Positions 11,265 to 24,560 of a DNA stretch of 64,000 bases are shown here, in pieces. The stretch comes from Oscheius sp. JU75. Its lineage: Eukaryota; Nematoda; Chromadorea; Rhabditida; Rhabditidae. The position numbers and the translations under genes were made by a program. Position 1 is the stretch's first letter. Each line of letters starts with the position of its first letter. Location of the stretch: NCBI GenBank assembly GCA_037178855.1, contig JASJZC010000002.1, positions 4,588,001-4,652,000 on the forward strand, written 5' to 3'. The notes under the pieces were generated by a model. That model was given only the letters and a program-made list of their open reading frames with translations. It was not told the origin of the DNA and did not search any database.

Positions 11265-14200
11265 TTAGAAGTCGTTAGCACGGGCACGGGAAGGAGACCT
11301 CAAGATGGCAGCGGATTGAGAGGTCTGGAGTCCGGGAGCAACGGAGGCAGAGCTGCGAGACTTGGCACGCATCTTGGAGAGCGAGTTCTCGGCGGTGTCG
11401 GCTCTCTCCTCGGCATCCTCCAGCTGGTGTTGGAGCTGAATTTCGATATGATTCAGAACTCAGTAAAAATCATACCTGTTTGTACTTCTGGAGGTTAGTG
11501 TTGGCGACCTCCTCGGCCTCTTCGATCTGTCTCTTCTGGGTCTTCAATTTGTTCTGGAGCTTGTCGATCAGGTCCTGGAGTCTCTCGAAGTTCTTCTTGT
11601 CCTCGTCAACCTGTAATTCATAGTTTTGAATCGTAAACAAGCTAAGCTACCTGGAACTGAAGCTCACGGACACGGCGGTCAGCCTTTCCGAGGTTCTTGT
11701 TGGCATCTTGGTAGCGGCGCTGTTCTCCGTCGAGCTCAGACTCGAGCTCACGGACACGCTGCTCCAGCTTGGCGATGACCTTCTTTCCTCCCTTGAGGGC
11801 AGCGGCCTCGGCCTCGTCCAATCGGACCTGGATCTCCTTGAGTTGTTGCTCGAGTCCCTTGCGCATGCGGTCGACGTGCTGGCTGTGCTCCTGTTCTTGA
11901 CGGAGTTCCTCGGCGAGCTTGGCAGCATCAGCCATAGCCTTCTTGCTACGCTCCTCAGCAGCCTTGAACTCGTTGAGGGTCTCATCCAGATCGGCCTAAA
12001 ATGTTTTGTTCACTAAAGTACAGACAGCCAACTCACGTGGATGGCCTGGAGTTCTCCCTCGAGCTTTCTCTTGGCAGCAGCCAAAGAAGAAGCCTGAGCT
12101 CCGGCTTCGTTGGCCTGGTCACGAGCATCGGCAGCTTCGTACTCAGCCTGCTTGCGGGCGCGCTCAGCGGCCTCGTTGGCGACAAGGAGCTCCTCCTTCT
12201 CGGACTGAAGAAGAGTGGCTCTCTTCTCGGCGTTGAAGAACTGCTCTCTGACGTCGTCGCGATTTCTCTGCTCCTCCTCAACCTGCAGTTGAAGCTCGCG
12301 GATCTGCTCCTGGTAGCGCTTCAGGTTCTTCTGGGCATCAGCGTTGGCCTTGTTGGCATGGTCCAAAGCAATCTCGAGCTCGTTAATGTCTCCCTCGAGC
12401 TTCTTCTTGAGACGGAGAAGCTCAGCCTTACCCTTGGCTTCGGTCTCGAGGGAAGCCTGCATGCTGTCCATGGCGCGTTGGTGGTTCTTGCGAGTGTTCT
12501 CGAACTCTTCCTCCTTCTCCTGGATGCGCTTCTCGATCTCGGAACGAATCTGGGAGACCTCGACCTGGGCACGAAGAACCTTGCTCTCCTCAGCCTCAAG
12601 AGCAGCCTCAGCCTCGTCAAGAGCGTGCTGAAGCTCCTCTTTCTCGATCTCGAGACGGCGGATGATCTTCTGCATCTCGTGAACGGAGCGTCCTCCCTCT
12701 CCAAGCTGGTCAGTCAGATCCTTGATCTCCTGGCTCAAGCTCTTGTTCTCACGACGGAGTCCCTCAACGACCTCAGCGAGCTCCTCTTGGGCGTTCTTGG
12801 CCTTGAAAAGATCGGTGGCGGCGTTTCTGGCCTCACGCTGAGCACCATCAAGCTCGGCTCCGAGATCGTCGGTCTTCTTTCTCCATTCGTCGATGACCTT
12901 GTCTAAGCCCTTCTGCTTCTTCTCCATGGCGGAGGCGAAGGCGTTGGCGCGCTCGACATCAACCTGGGCGTCGTCGAGATCTCCAACGAGGCGAGACTTG
13001 GTCTTCTCAAGAGAAGCAATCTTGGAGTTGGCGGCATCGAGAGCCTCCTGAAGCTCGCTGATCTTGGTAGTCTGGCGGCGCTTAGCCTCCTCGAGCTCGT
13101 CAGCCTTGATGAGTCCCTCTCCCTCGAACTTGGCCTTCCACTGCTGGATCTCAGCGTTGGCCTTGCTGAGCTGGCGCATGATCTCGTTCTTGCCCTCAAT
13201 CTCCTCTTCGAGGCTCTCCTGGAGCTGCTCAGACTCGTGCTGATAGTTCTTGGCCTGGGCGGCGAGAGTCTGTCTCTCACGAGCTTCCTCATCGGCGGTG
13301 CGACGAGCCTCCTCAAGCTGGCTGGTGAGCTGACTCTTCAGACGAGAGAGCTGGTTGACCTGACTCTCAGCGTCTTCGAGCTGGCGAGCGAGATCTCCGT
13401 TCTCGTTGTGGAGACGTCCCTTCATGGAAGTGAAGTCCTGGAGCTGGCGAGACTGCTCGTCGGTCTTGGACTGGAGCTCGGTCAGCTGGAGTTCGAACTG
13501 CTTGGCAAGCTTCTCGTTGTTGAGCTTGGCGGAAGTCTCGGCATCAAGCTGGGCAGCAAGATCCTCAGCCTCACGCTGAACCTGGGCCTTGTCCTTCTCG
13601 ATCTTGGCCTTCTGCTTCTGGAGCTGATCAAGCTGGTCGGTCAGCTCAGCAACAGCGTCGGTGTGCTTCTTGCGAAGTCCTCCGAGCTGGTTCTCGTGAT
13701 TCATGTTGGCCTCCTCGAGATCGCGACGGAGCTTGGACAGCTCAGCCTCACGCTTCTTGTTGACCTCAACCTGGGCGGCGGTGGCTCCTCCCTGCTCATC
13801 AAGACGCTCTCCCAGCTCCTCGAGCTCTCGCTGGAGGTCGCTCTTGGCGCGGTCGGCCTTGGAACGGGACTGACGCTCGTTCTCAAGCTCCTCCTCGAGC
13901 TCAGAGATACGGCTCTGATGCTCCTTAATCTGGCGCTGGAGCTTTCCAACAAGAGCCTGCTCGTCCTCCAAACGGGAAGAGATGGTGTGGAGCTCGCCCT
14001 CCTTCTTCTTGAGGTTGTTCTCAAGGTCGTGGCGTTGACGGCCTCCCTCATCGATGTTCTCCTGAGCAATCTTCAGCTCTCCCTCGGTCTTCCTCTTCTG
14101 CTTGTCAAGGTCAGCACGACTGCGCTTCTCCCTCTCCAGAGCATCCTCCAGATCGTCGAGGGTTTGCTCGAGCTTGGCCTTGACCTTGTTGGTGTGGTTG

Positions 14201-17200
14201 GTCTTGTCCTCCTCAGACTGAAGATCCTCCATCAGCTTGCGGTTGATCTCCTCCTGATGCTTCTTCTCCTTGTTCAGCTTGGCGATAGCCTCATCCTGCT
14301 GCTGCATCTCATCCTGGAGAGAGCGGATCTGGTGGTCCTTGGACTGCTTCTCGGACTCTGCCTTGCGGAGAGACATCTCGAGATCTTGGATCTGCTTCTT
14401 CAGAGACTCGACCTCAGCCTCAACCTTCTTCTTGGCGCGCTGGACATCAGCGTTGCGGTCTTCCTGGTCAGCCAGACGGTCATTGAGCTCCTGAAAATTG
14501 ACTCATAACTAAGTCCACATCAAATTAACTTACATTGAGCTGCTTGTCAGCATCACCCTTGAGGGTGTTGAGCTTGGCCAGACGGTCTTCGGCATCGGAG
14601 AGCTGTCCCTTGGCGGACTCGAGGTTGGTGAAGAGCTGGTTCTTCTCCTCGAGAAGCTTGGTGGAGCTGTCCTCAAGTTCCTTGCGGAGCTTGGTCTCCT
14701 TCTCAAGGTCAGCCTCGAGCTGCTTCATCTTGTCGTTCATGGCCTCCATCTCCTCGGCTTCCTTTCCGGCCTTGAGCATAGGCTTGACCTTTCCGTACAG
14801 CTTGAACCACTCCCAAGTACGGAGAGTGCACCAACTGCGGACGTTGCGTTGGACGATGAGAAGACCAGCACGCTGTTCCATACGGCGCTTGCGCTCGGCC
14901 AGTGCCAAGTACCAACGGACCTGGGCTTGGAATCCGGTGAGGATGGTGGAGAGCTTGTCGTCACGAACGTCTTCAAGATGAGCGAGGACTCCAGCCTTGA
15001 AGAAGACCTTGGTGAGACCGACACGGAACTGCTCCTCAGAGAGGACTCCCTCGTTGACGAGCTTGGACATGATGGCATCAGCACACTTCTTCTTGTCGTC
15101 ATCGGACTTGGCCTCCTTGGCAGCGAGGATAGCGTAACGCTGGACAAAGTCGGGATGGAGGGTTCTGTTGGGGAAACCCTTTCTGCAAATACGGATTCCT
15201 TCCAGTACACCGTTGCAAGTCAGTTGGTTCAAGACAAGACCGGCGTCGATCATTCCGGACTGCTTCTTCTCGTTGGGGATGATACAACGGATAAAGTGGG
15301 GGTGGGTCTTGTGGAGCATAGTCATGAGCTTGTTCAGAGACTCTCTGTAGAGCATAGAGACAGTCATGAAAGATCCAGACTTTCCCTTCTTCTTTCCTCC
15401 ACCGCCTTCTGAAAAGTAAGTAGTTAGACTTTGTTCAGTCTACAGAACAAACCCTTGGCCATGACGGCGGCTTCCTCCTGGGTGGTGTAGTCGGACCAGA
15501 CCTCGTTCAAGAGAGCATTTCCCTTCGTGGCCTTCATGACCGAAACGACGGTGTCGTTGAGAGGGTCCTTGTTCTTCTCGAGCCAGTTGGTGACGTTGTA
15601 ACGGACAGTTCCGGCGTAGTGACGCATGGCAAAGTGGGCCTCGGCCTGCTTTCCCTTTGGCGGCTTGGGCTTCTCGAAGTTGGGGTGCTTGCCCAAGTGC
15701 TGCTCGGACAACTTCTGGGCCAGGGTCATGTCAGTGGCCTTGGGGACGATACACTCTTCATCGAGCATGGAGATGATACCAAGAGGCTGAATAGAAGGAA
15801 TTAGTACTAAACCTTTTGAATGCTTACCTTCTCGATAAGCTCGATACAAGCCTGGAGATCAAGACCGAAATCGATGAAAGTCCATTGGATACCCTCACGA
15901 GCGTATTCTTCCTGCTCGAGGACGAACATGTGGTGATTGAAGAACTGCTGGAGCTTCTCGTTTACGAAGTTAATCCAGAGCTGCTCGAAGGAGTTGAACT
16001 AAAGTTGGGTTCTTACAAGTATTTGTATGGTAACTAACGTCGAAGATCTCGAATCCGGCAATATCGAGTACTCCAATGAAGTAGTCACGAGAGATACCCT
16101 GCTGGTCAAGAGTCAGGTTACACTTCTTGACGAGCCAATTGAAGACTCTGTTGTAGAGACCCTTGGCCATGGCTCCGACAGCCCAGTTGACCTGCTCCAT
16201 GTTCTGTCCCTTGGAGACCCATTCGGTTCCGACCTTGACACGGGGCTTGGTAAGAGCCTTGAGGAAGGCCTCGGGGTCGACTCCGTACATGGCGGAAGCC
16301 TTCTCGGCCTCATCAGTACCATCGGGCTCGGCCTGTTCCTCACGAGGACGTTGCTTGAACTTCATGTTACCCATGTGCATAAGAGCAGACATGAGTCTGT
16401 AGCAATCCATTTTCTCGGTAGCCGAGAAGTTGAGGACGTCGAAAGCCTCGTCAGTCAGCTGGAACTCTTCCTTGTCGTTGACTCCATCAATGGACAGCTC
16501 AGCCTGAGCGACGAACCAGTAGTCAGCAAGGGGCTTGTCAAAGAGGAGATCCTTCTTGAGGGTGGGGACGAAGTCGGAGAAGATCTGGTAGAAGATATGG
16601 TAGCAACGCTCTCCAGGAGCTTGACGGATGACACGAGACTTCTCGAGCAGGTCTGGAAATGACTTTGGTCATCCGTATGTCTTCATTCAACTCACAATGC
16701 TCAATGTCGCAAGAGGCGAGACGTCCCTGCTTGGAGAAGTGGATACGGATGAACTTTCCGAAACGAGAAGAGTTATTGTTACGGACAGTCTTGGCGTTAC
16801 CTGAATCAATTAGTTTGCGCCTAGTTGCAATATCTCTTACCGAAGGCCTCGAGTACGGGGTTGGTCTGGACGATCTGGTCCTCAAGAGTGACCTTGGGCT
16901 TGTCAGTGGCAGCTCCAGCATTGGCCTGCTCGGCCTGGGAGGCACCGACGGAGGCGAAGTAGGCAATTACCTTCTTGGTGTTCTCGGTCTTTCCGGCACC
17001 AGATTCTCCGGTAATGAGCATAGACTGGTTCTCGTGGTCCATGAGCATGTTTCTGTAGGCTTGATCAGAAACGGCGAAGAGATGGGGAGGCATCTCAGTT
17101 CTTCTCTTGCCCATGAACATGCGGGCGACAGAGTCGGTGTAGATGGGAAGACGCTTGTAGGGATTGATTACGACGCAGAAGAGTCCAGAGTAGGTCTGAA

Positions 17201-18416
17201 ACATCATTCTTATCGTACTCGTCTTCCCACTCTCAAAGATCTCTTCCCGTGAAAAAACATTTGCCGGATAACAAATGCTCTTGCTACTTCGGCGAGACAG
17301 ATGCGCTTGACGCAGGCCCTCGCTCTCTCGGTGTAAAGAGGACGAGCCGGCAGCCGAATTACCTTTTCATCGATTACGAGGGGAAAAAACTCACGTAGAT
17401 GAGCATGGCGGCGTAACGGGCTCGGAGATTGTGAAGGACGGAAGCGTCGTTGAGCATGGACAAGTTGGACATATCTTCGGTCTTCTCGAACTTGGGAGGA
17501 TTCATCTCCTGCACGAGCTCCCTCTTCAGGGTGACCTGCAAACCATTCCCTTAGTCTCTTTCCATACCAATAAGTTTCTGAGATTTGGACTTGATCTCTT
17601 TAATCCCAACTCGGACCCTCATCGAGTTTCGAAGTGTCAAATTCAGTCTCCAGCTCGGTCCCACTAGTTTCGAACTCTCGAACTGATCATCTTCTTCCCC
17701 GTGATTTGTCTCTTTCTCGCGCCTCTTTTCGAAGAAACCCTACACGTGCCTACGCGTTGCCGTTACACCCCTCGGGGGCCTCTGGTCGTAAACGAAACTC
17801 ACAGCTGCTAGTAATAGAGAAGCCAAGACAAGTCAAACAGGCCACATATTGGTTTTATCTTGTGCGCTCTACGAATCATAAAAGATGACTGGAGAGATCA
17901 AAAATGAAGAAAAGACTCACTTCATTACCGCGGGCAGAGACGACGGTGACCTGGTCGCCCTTGGTGGCGGTGATTTCTCCGGGCAGGTATCCTTCCTCAG
18001 GATCCGGGATCCAGACGTTCTTCTTGGAGTCATAGGGCTTGGACTGATCCTGCAATTTGGCGTTTAGACTAGGGATACAATAACTCTTTCAAAGACTGCC
18101 AGTTTATCAAGTCAAAAGAGGTTAACTGACAGTCTCTATAAAAGTAGATACATTGAGAATATGTCAAGCACTTTTTAAGGACTACAGTTTACAATATGAA
18201 GAATGTTTAGCTCGACAGGGTGAAAAGGTTGGAAAGAAATGAGCTGATCTGATGACCGAAAGACTCAAAAGAGAACTGGTAAAACTGGAATAACAGTGAG
18301 AATAGCCAGAATACAAGAGTTGATGGAAAGAAGAAAATGAAAAGACTACAAACCTCCAAGATCTGCTCGCGAGTGCGACGCAGATACTGCCATCCGGGGT
18401 CTTTCTCGTGATCCAT
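11265..18416 (-). CDS. unc-54: Body-wall muscle myosin heavy chain (UNC-54 orthologue)
   Basis: This is the major sarcomeric myosin II heavy chain. ATG 18416 opens [18 protein letters not shown], nearly the UNC-54 N-terminus. About 13 exons end at TAA 11265-11267 with the tail ASVAPGLQ...[11 protein letters not shown], which is diagnostic of UNC-54. The motor contains [27 protein letters not shown] and [12 protein letters not shown]. Loop 2 is lysine and glycine-rich ([10 protein letters not shown]) and is split by an intron at about 15411-15453. The rod exon (about 12.04-14.49 kb) is almost unchanged from the C. elegans protein, for example [15 protein letters not shown]. Long 5' introns (around 18060-18350, 17540-17920 and 17200-17395) may hold enhancers. 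Intron positions in the motor match those of the tandem paralogue. Confidence 0.97.
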
Positions 18417-21400
18417 GGTGCTGCGGCTGCCTTCGAGGAGATGAGCCCGTGCAATGCTTGTTGCCCTCGGGCCATCCCAGGCCACACCCCATGCACTCTG
18501 CGTCTCCGACTTTTACTGTAATGCTCTCCCTCCAGGAGTTTCTCTGCCGCTAGCAGCCAAAACCCACGCCTAAGAATAGGAAGACGAGCCGGGAGCACGC
18601 CCCCGCTCACACAGCCAAGTCCGGAAAGGACCTACTGTAACTGTACAGACTTTTGTACTTCTTGGAATGCTCTGATTTCTGCGGACTGCTGGCAAAGCCC
18701 TGTGCAGCTTACTCAGAAATATCTAGTGATTAAAAAAAGAAGTCAGTTGTGATGAAAATATGTGATTTAATGCCGTTGTTTTTAATTCTAGAGGAAGAAT
18801 GAAACTTGCAGTTTTAAAAAAGACTTCATCTATGCTCATGGATCTACTACGTTGTTTTGTGGAGCGAGATTCAACCATTTTCTGGGTTCTAAGAATATAG
18901 TTTCAGAAAAACTTGGCTGGCTACAGCTGATGATACAGGGAACTTTATATAGCGTCTTCTCTAGAGTTCTTTCAGCTTAGTTATAGTTTTCACTTTACCA
19001 GAATAAATTCTGTCCATGTATTTCGTAGTTCCACAAATTAAGTTCAGAGACTCTCACTAATACTTCGACAGACCAACTCTTGTCATTTTTGAAAGTAGCC
19101 GGTAGTTCCGCCTTGTTAGCCATCGTTCAAAAGTTGAACGCGGAATTCCCTTACCACTTGTTCAGTGACCTCTGAGCGTCGGAGGCAAAAACAACGGCCT
19201 TACAGCAAAGAGAGAGCTCATTGGAATCAGGATTCCGTTGAGCAGTCCTTTTAATGAGAACTACGGTAATGTTCAGCTGGTCCTTCTTGTCAGTTATGCT
19301 AGTGACACCTTTTACTTGCGACAACTCCGACAAGGAGAGATTCCTCGAACATAACACATGACGTTAATAGTAGTCCGGCGCGGCGGAATGTCATCCGAGA
19401 CACCGTAGCTCATAACCTCCATGCAGTAGTACAGACATAGAAACTATTGTTTTAACGTGGGTCAGAGCTGTCCATTTTACTGTACTACCGGTTTTGTCCA
19501 GGAAGATAACACAAGAACAAGTTCCGAGTACAGTAGACTATTGAACATCTTTCTAGTTCTCTTCAAAAGATTTGTTTTGAAATACTTCATACTTCAGACT
19601 CCAAGTTAGTCAGAAGTTATCTGCCATGTCCTCTATCTCCGTGACTTTGCATGTTGTAAGGGTATGCCACGAAACAACAACTGTGCCGCGACGGGGATCT
19701 ACCAATGCAAGGGGTCTAAGGACATGACCAGTTCCGGCTCGATATTAGAGGTTACAGAAACTAGATACTGTTTTTATTGGCTTCACTTCAGATTACACGT
19801 CCGCACTATCTCTTGGCTGTCAAAAAGGGCTCGAAAAAGATCTGGTAAGAAACTTTGCCTCTACTGTAGATTGTCGTTGTATCGATGTTTTATGTCATTA
19901 GTTGATACTGAACTATTGATGACAAAAAAGTCTAGATAGATGTTACTCTCAGTATCGGTCATGCTCTTCTGATAACTGAAAACAAGATAGAACTGAAAAC
20001 AAGATACGAACAAAAAGAGTCTTACTGAACCTTCGAAGTATACTCACTGTCCCCAAGAGTGGGAATGTAATCTTTCTTACAATAAGTCCGGAACGCATGT
20101 GGCGTTTCTAGCGGCCACAAAAAGCTGGCAGCAGAGAGCTGCATCGGAGCCCATGTGAAAGGGACCAGAACTTTAGGGGGTTACCAGCGCCTCTCAAAAC
20201 TACTTTTCGTTATCTTCGATGAAGATCAATTTGAGCTGTTAACCCTGTTGCTGAGTCTCAGGCTTTGTGTGTCTAACTCTAGGAACCTAGAACCTTTGTA
20301 GTCTTGAGATTCTACAAAACTACAGCAACTCAGAGCTGAGTTCAGTTCCCTTACCACAAAACCAACAGCAACAAATAGTAGGAAATCGATGAGACTACGG
20401 TAGTTATCGGTCGAGTCTCTTCCCATTTCCGATTTCCTGGTCCGATGCGACTCGGCACATGAGCATCATTTTTCTCGTCTAGCAGTTGTTTGGAGGGACA
20501 TCATTCAATCAGGATCCGGAACAGCGGCTCACAGCTCTGTTTCAGTGTGAGTGAAAGAGCGAGAGAGGAGAGTGTAAAATGCTTCCCGGGTCCTCCCTCA
20601 ACCAGCTCAAAATTCTTGGAAAGCGGTCCTCTCGCGAGTAACCACAGTTGTCTCTTTCTAAGCGAGTTCAATAAGAAAATAATAAATATCTTTTCCAGAG
20701 AAATTGGTAGACTTTTTTTCACATGTCTTGTTTGCCTCCGAGCTTCGGCATATCCCTTCACTGTTTTTCTAGAGGCTGACACAGTCGAGACTGCACAATT
20801 ACCAAAACACATTCTGAAAAACTAGAGTACCATTGATTCAAAAGCAATCTAACAAACAAAGCGACCTAATGCTTAATACATCTCGGATTTGTATTTCACC
20901 CCGAGACATGATTCCTGACACCATTACTCAATTTACTGATCTTAACCAGGAGATATCTGCCGAAATCGTCATAGAGTGTCAGGACTGGTTACCTTCTTGT
21001 CATGATAGAGTGAAGTTTGCAGTGAACTGGAGCTGGAGTTAGACTGTTGTGTTAAAACTCCTCATTTTGGGTTCTTGAACAATAGTTACTTGACGAGAAA
21101 TACTCGAGACTGTTGTGGTAGCTGACCATTCTCCGATCGTGCATCATATCGAAAACAAGCCGACGGTTTCCATACCATTGTACAGCTTTTGAGCATCGTA
21201 AACCTGCGTCTTTTTCAAAACGGAACCAAAAAGATACCAATCCCTTTCATGAGTACGTTCCATCATTTTGCATCCCACCTACGCTGACTGTACGTGACTC
21301 AGTTTATTGAATGAACACACGTAATCGAACAATTGCTAGGCGTTGGAAGCATGTGTTCATAACGAACGAGTGTCTCCTTTTTGAAGGTCTTTCATTGGCC

Positions 21401-22139
21401 TCCATAGAACCGGTTCGATCTCATTTTCTTCCCTTCCGCCACGTGTTTGTTTATACTAGTTCATTCATCCTCATTTGCTCACACTATCTGTACCAATCCT
21501 GCAGTGTTCTTCCAAACTAAAAAGAAAGTATCCCGTTCTAACGTGGAAATCGTTACAGGATACTGTAGAAGGCGCGCGCAAAACGTTTTATTTTAAAGGT
21601 TTGCATCTTCCAAGGCATTTTTTTGTCATATAATTTCTCCTTTTTTTTGCCCCGTCAGTGTTCCTTTGTCGACATAAGCCATGCAGATGTGTAAGAAATT
21701 AGTCTGCTTAGAATAGTGAGATAAAAATTTCTGGGCGCTGTTTAGAAATTTGAGACGTCCGCGAATCCATCTGACACCAATTCATTATATTCGTTTACCT
21801 AAACGATACAAATGGCCTCAAATTCGTCCGACAGCCGAGCGAAACTGAAATATTCATGTGACGTTGCAATTGATTGCAAATAATCCTCCCGTTCCCATTT
21901 ATCCGTGTTTTATTGGCAAAAAAGCATTCTTCATGACGTCTTTTGAGTGAATCGAGCTAATTAGCCGGAGCGCTGCCTCGGCATCTTGTCGATCTCTTTC
22001 TCACGGCACTGTTTTATCGCAGACGCGAAAGCACCTTGTAATAACAACAACTTCTCTTTTTACTTTTTTTTTAAACTAACTGGCTAATTTTCAGTACAAT
22101 TGACTCACATTCATGTGCGTGTTGCCATAGCACGACTCT
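18417..22139. other. Long non-coding stretch upstream of unc-54
   Basis: This 3.7-kb gap lies between the divergent starts of unc-54 (minus) and the MGAT2 gene (plus). The ORFs in it are short, lack signal peptides or domains, and do not join across plausible introns. An E-box CAGCTG lies at 18924-18929 with a TATATA near 18955, but neither is strong evidence alone. It most likely contains the muscle promoter and enhancers. No tRNA, snRNA or spliced-leader gene was recognised. Confidence 0.4.
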
Positions 22140-23994
22140 ATGTTCCACAGAAAAGCCCATAAAGTGGTCAACCTCGTCATTGGATTATGCATAGTAAGTA
22201 TTCCTCTTCTTCCATCAAAATAGCCAAATTCAGGTTGGATTCGTAGTGATTTTCCTAAAAGGACCGACAGAAGATGCTTCAGACGTCTCATTTCCCTCGT
22301 TTGACGAAGGAAAATGGCGATATCTCGACCCGACAGACGGATCCAACGGAAGCTCGGCGCAGGACTCGGAACCACATAGTGTCAGAGGCGCCGATTGGAA
22401 GACGGACATGGCCGAGTGGCGATTCAACGTTGCAGGTATTTTTTTCTTTTGGAGCTTTAAAAACGTTTCTTCAGGAAAAGGGGAAAATGTGAGCATAACG
22501 GGCGACGAAGTGATTAAATCCGTGCAGTACTTAAACGAAAACTACAACATTCTCAACGTGGACAAGTATGGATCCATCGGAAATGTACAAACAGTCGTCG
22601 TCATACAGGTACCTTGTTCTTTTGCTGTGTTTAACAGCGTGTTTAGGTCCATAATCGAATCGCTTATCTGCGCTACCTGATCGAGTCCCTAAGACACACG
22701 GAAGGCATATCCGAAACGCTTCTCGTCTTCAGTCACGATATCAACGTGTCAGCTATTAATGAGCTCATCAGAAATATTACATTTGCTCGGGTTCGTTTCG
22801 TGTTCAAATTCTTTAAAAATTTTCTATTCAGGTTTATCAGATCTTCTACCCATTCAACATGCAGCTCTTTCCGAACATATTCCCAGGTCAAGATCCCAAA
22901 GACTGCCCAGAAAAGATTGGCAAAGATGGGTATGTCACATTTTCTCAATTCATAAAAAAAGATCCATTATAGTGCCAAAAAGATGGGATGTCAAAATTGG
23001 CTGACGCCGGACAAGTACGGTAATTACCGTAAGGCTCCCTTGACACAAATTAAGCATCATTGGTGGTGGAAGGTTAGTCCTTTCCTTTGTTTTTTAATTC
23101 TTATATTTCTAGATGAACTATGTCTTCGACGGGATTGTAGATCGCTTCAATATGCCCGACCCTTACATACTTCTTTTGGAAGAGGACCATTACGTAGCTC
23201 CTGACGCCCTTTACGTTTTGAATCACATCCGACATAACAAGGCGACGTTAGTTTTCCTTCTTTCGAACTAAAATAACACATTTAGATTGTGCGTGGCGTG
23301 TGAGATCGTTTCTCTGGGAACGTATCTGAAAAATTACAAGAACTACGGCAAGGATATCAGTCATCTCGGCGCGCATCCCTTCTTCAGCAGCAAACACAAC
23401 ATGGGTATGGCTCTCCAAAAGGACATCTGGATGAAGTTGAAGAACTGCTCCGAGATGTTCTGTACCTACGATGACTACAACTGGGATTGGTTTGTTTCTT
23501 TTAATTTCACTCCACAGAACCTATTCAGGTCCATTATGCAAATCAATGTTAAATGCTTCCCGCAACGATTCAAGGCCCTCTTCACAAAAAGTCCTCGGAT
23601 CTTGCATATTGGCGATTGCGGAGTTCATACACACAGGTATTTTTTGTTTAGTTTGTCGAACTATCATGTACTCATTAGATGCGATGCGAACAAGGCTTAT
23701 CAAAGTGCGAAGGAGCTACTGCAAACACACGAGAAGTCTCTCTTCCCAGAACAGCTCTCCGTTACAGATGTAAAAGTTCTCTGCGTTCATTTTAAAACTC
23801 AACCTTTGCAGGTATCTCGTCGTTCCCTGAAACCGTCGAAAGAGAACGGCGGCTGGGGTGATACGCGCGACCACGCTCTCTGCCGATTGAATGCCTCTCC
23901 GCTGACGTGGCGAGGAGAAAACTACTCGGTGCTCAACAATCTTCTCTTTTCTTCGGTCGTCGTGCCCAATACGGAATTTCATTCGGGTCTCTAG
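22140..23994 (+). CDS. MGAT2: Alpha-1,6-mannosyl-glycoprotein 2-beta-N-acetylglucosaminyltransferase (GnT-II)
   Basis: GnT-II is a type II Golgi membrane enzyme. It transfers GlcNAc from UDP-GlcNAc to the alpha-1,6 mannose arm and so commits N-glycans to complex type. Roughly eleven exons, with introns of about 40 nt, run from ATG 22140 to TAG 23992-23994. A short basic cytoplasmic start (MFHRKAHK) and one signal-anchor helix precede a stem. The catalytic domain follows with VHNRIAYLRYLIESL, the metal-binding EED in LLEEDHYVAPDALYVL, and the family signature YDDYNWDW. The cysteines of the C-terminal region and GDCGVHTH are present. A CATAG acceptor sits 9 nt before the ATG and suggests trans-splicing. 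The protein appears full length with no lesion. Confidence 0.92.
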
Positions 23995-24012
23995 CATAAT
24001 CGCCGTCAATTC

Positions 24013-24336
24013 TTAGCAGACTACCTCTTTCATTTCACCCAGTGATGTCTTATCTTCCCCTCTTGCCGAGCATACCAACAGAATTTCTTGTTTCTCGGGT
24101 ATTTCCTCTTCTAGTTCTGTTTTAAAATGTTCTACTGTACGGGTTTGTCTTATAAAGAATCTTTTTACGATCTTCTGATAGTTTGTTACTGCTACGCTTA
24201 GAACCAACCAATTACCAGAAATAGCTGTTTCGTAGATAAGCTTTGTAGCCTCGAGAATGTACGTGTACAAGGGTAGAACGAGCACCAAAGTTTTGTGCGA
24301 GCGCGAGCAGATGTTTATTGATTTGAACTGCAACAT
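24013..24336 (-). CDS. Possible small membrane protein ORF, unknown
   Basis: A 107-codon minus-strand frame fills most of the gap between MGAT2 and the next gene. It has a hydrophobic stretch (KTLVLVLPLYTYILEAT) and a charged C-terminal half rich in E and K (TELEEEIPEKQE), which looks more like coding than random sequence. A GT-AG pair of about 40 nt near 24186-24227 could be an intron. No family is recognised, and the opposite orientation inside a plus-strand gene run is a reason for doubt. Confidence 0.25.
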   Translation of the reverse strand: MLQFKSINICSRSHKTLVLVLPLYTYILEATKLIYETAISGNWLVLSVAVTNYQKIVKRFFIRQTRTVEHFKTELEEEIPEKQEILLVCSARGEDKTSLGEMKEVVC

Positions 24337-24560
24337 ATAAAAGCAGAAAAACTACAAAAAGTGATTCAACTGCTAAAATTTTTTGCTCGCACACGTTCGC
24401 ATGCGAGTTGCTCGCGGTGCGAGCGCCCAACCCTGGTATTTGTACGCAGCGTTTTTGCTCCCACGCCGTTCCGAAATTGAAGATTTTTAGAGTATTTTAT
24501 TCCCAGTCGCTTGTTGCTATTTCATCATTCTTTTTGCCAAAAAACAACCATTTTTCAGAG

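Noticed and set aside
20490-20825. Overlapping ORFs on both strands of about 100-110 codons
   Set aside because: Both strands are open over the same interval with no family match or splice context, so I treat them as chance frames in the upstream region of unc-54.
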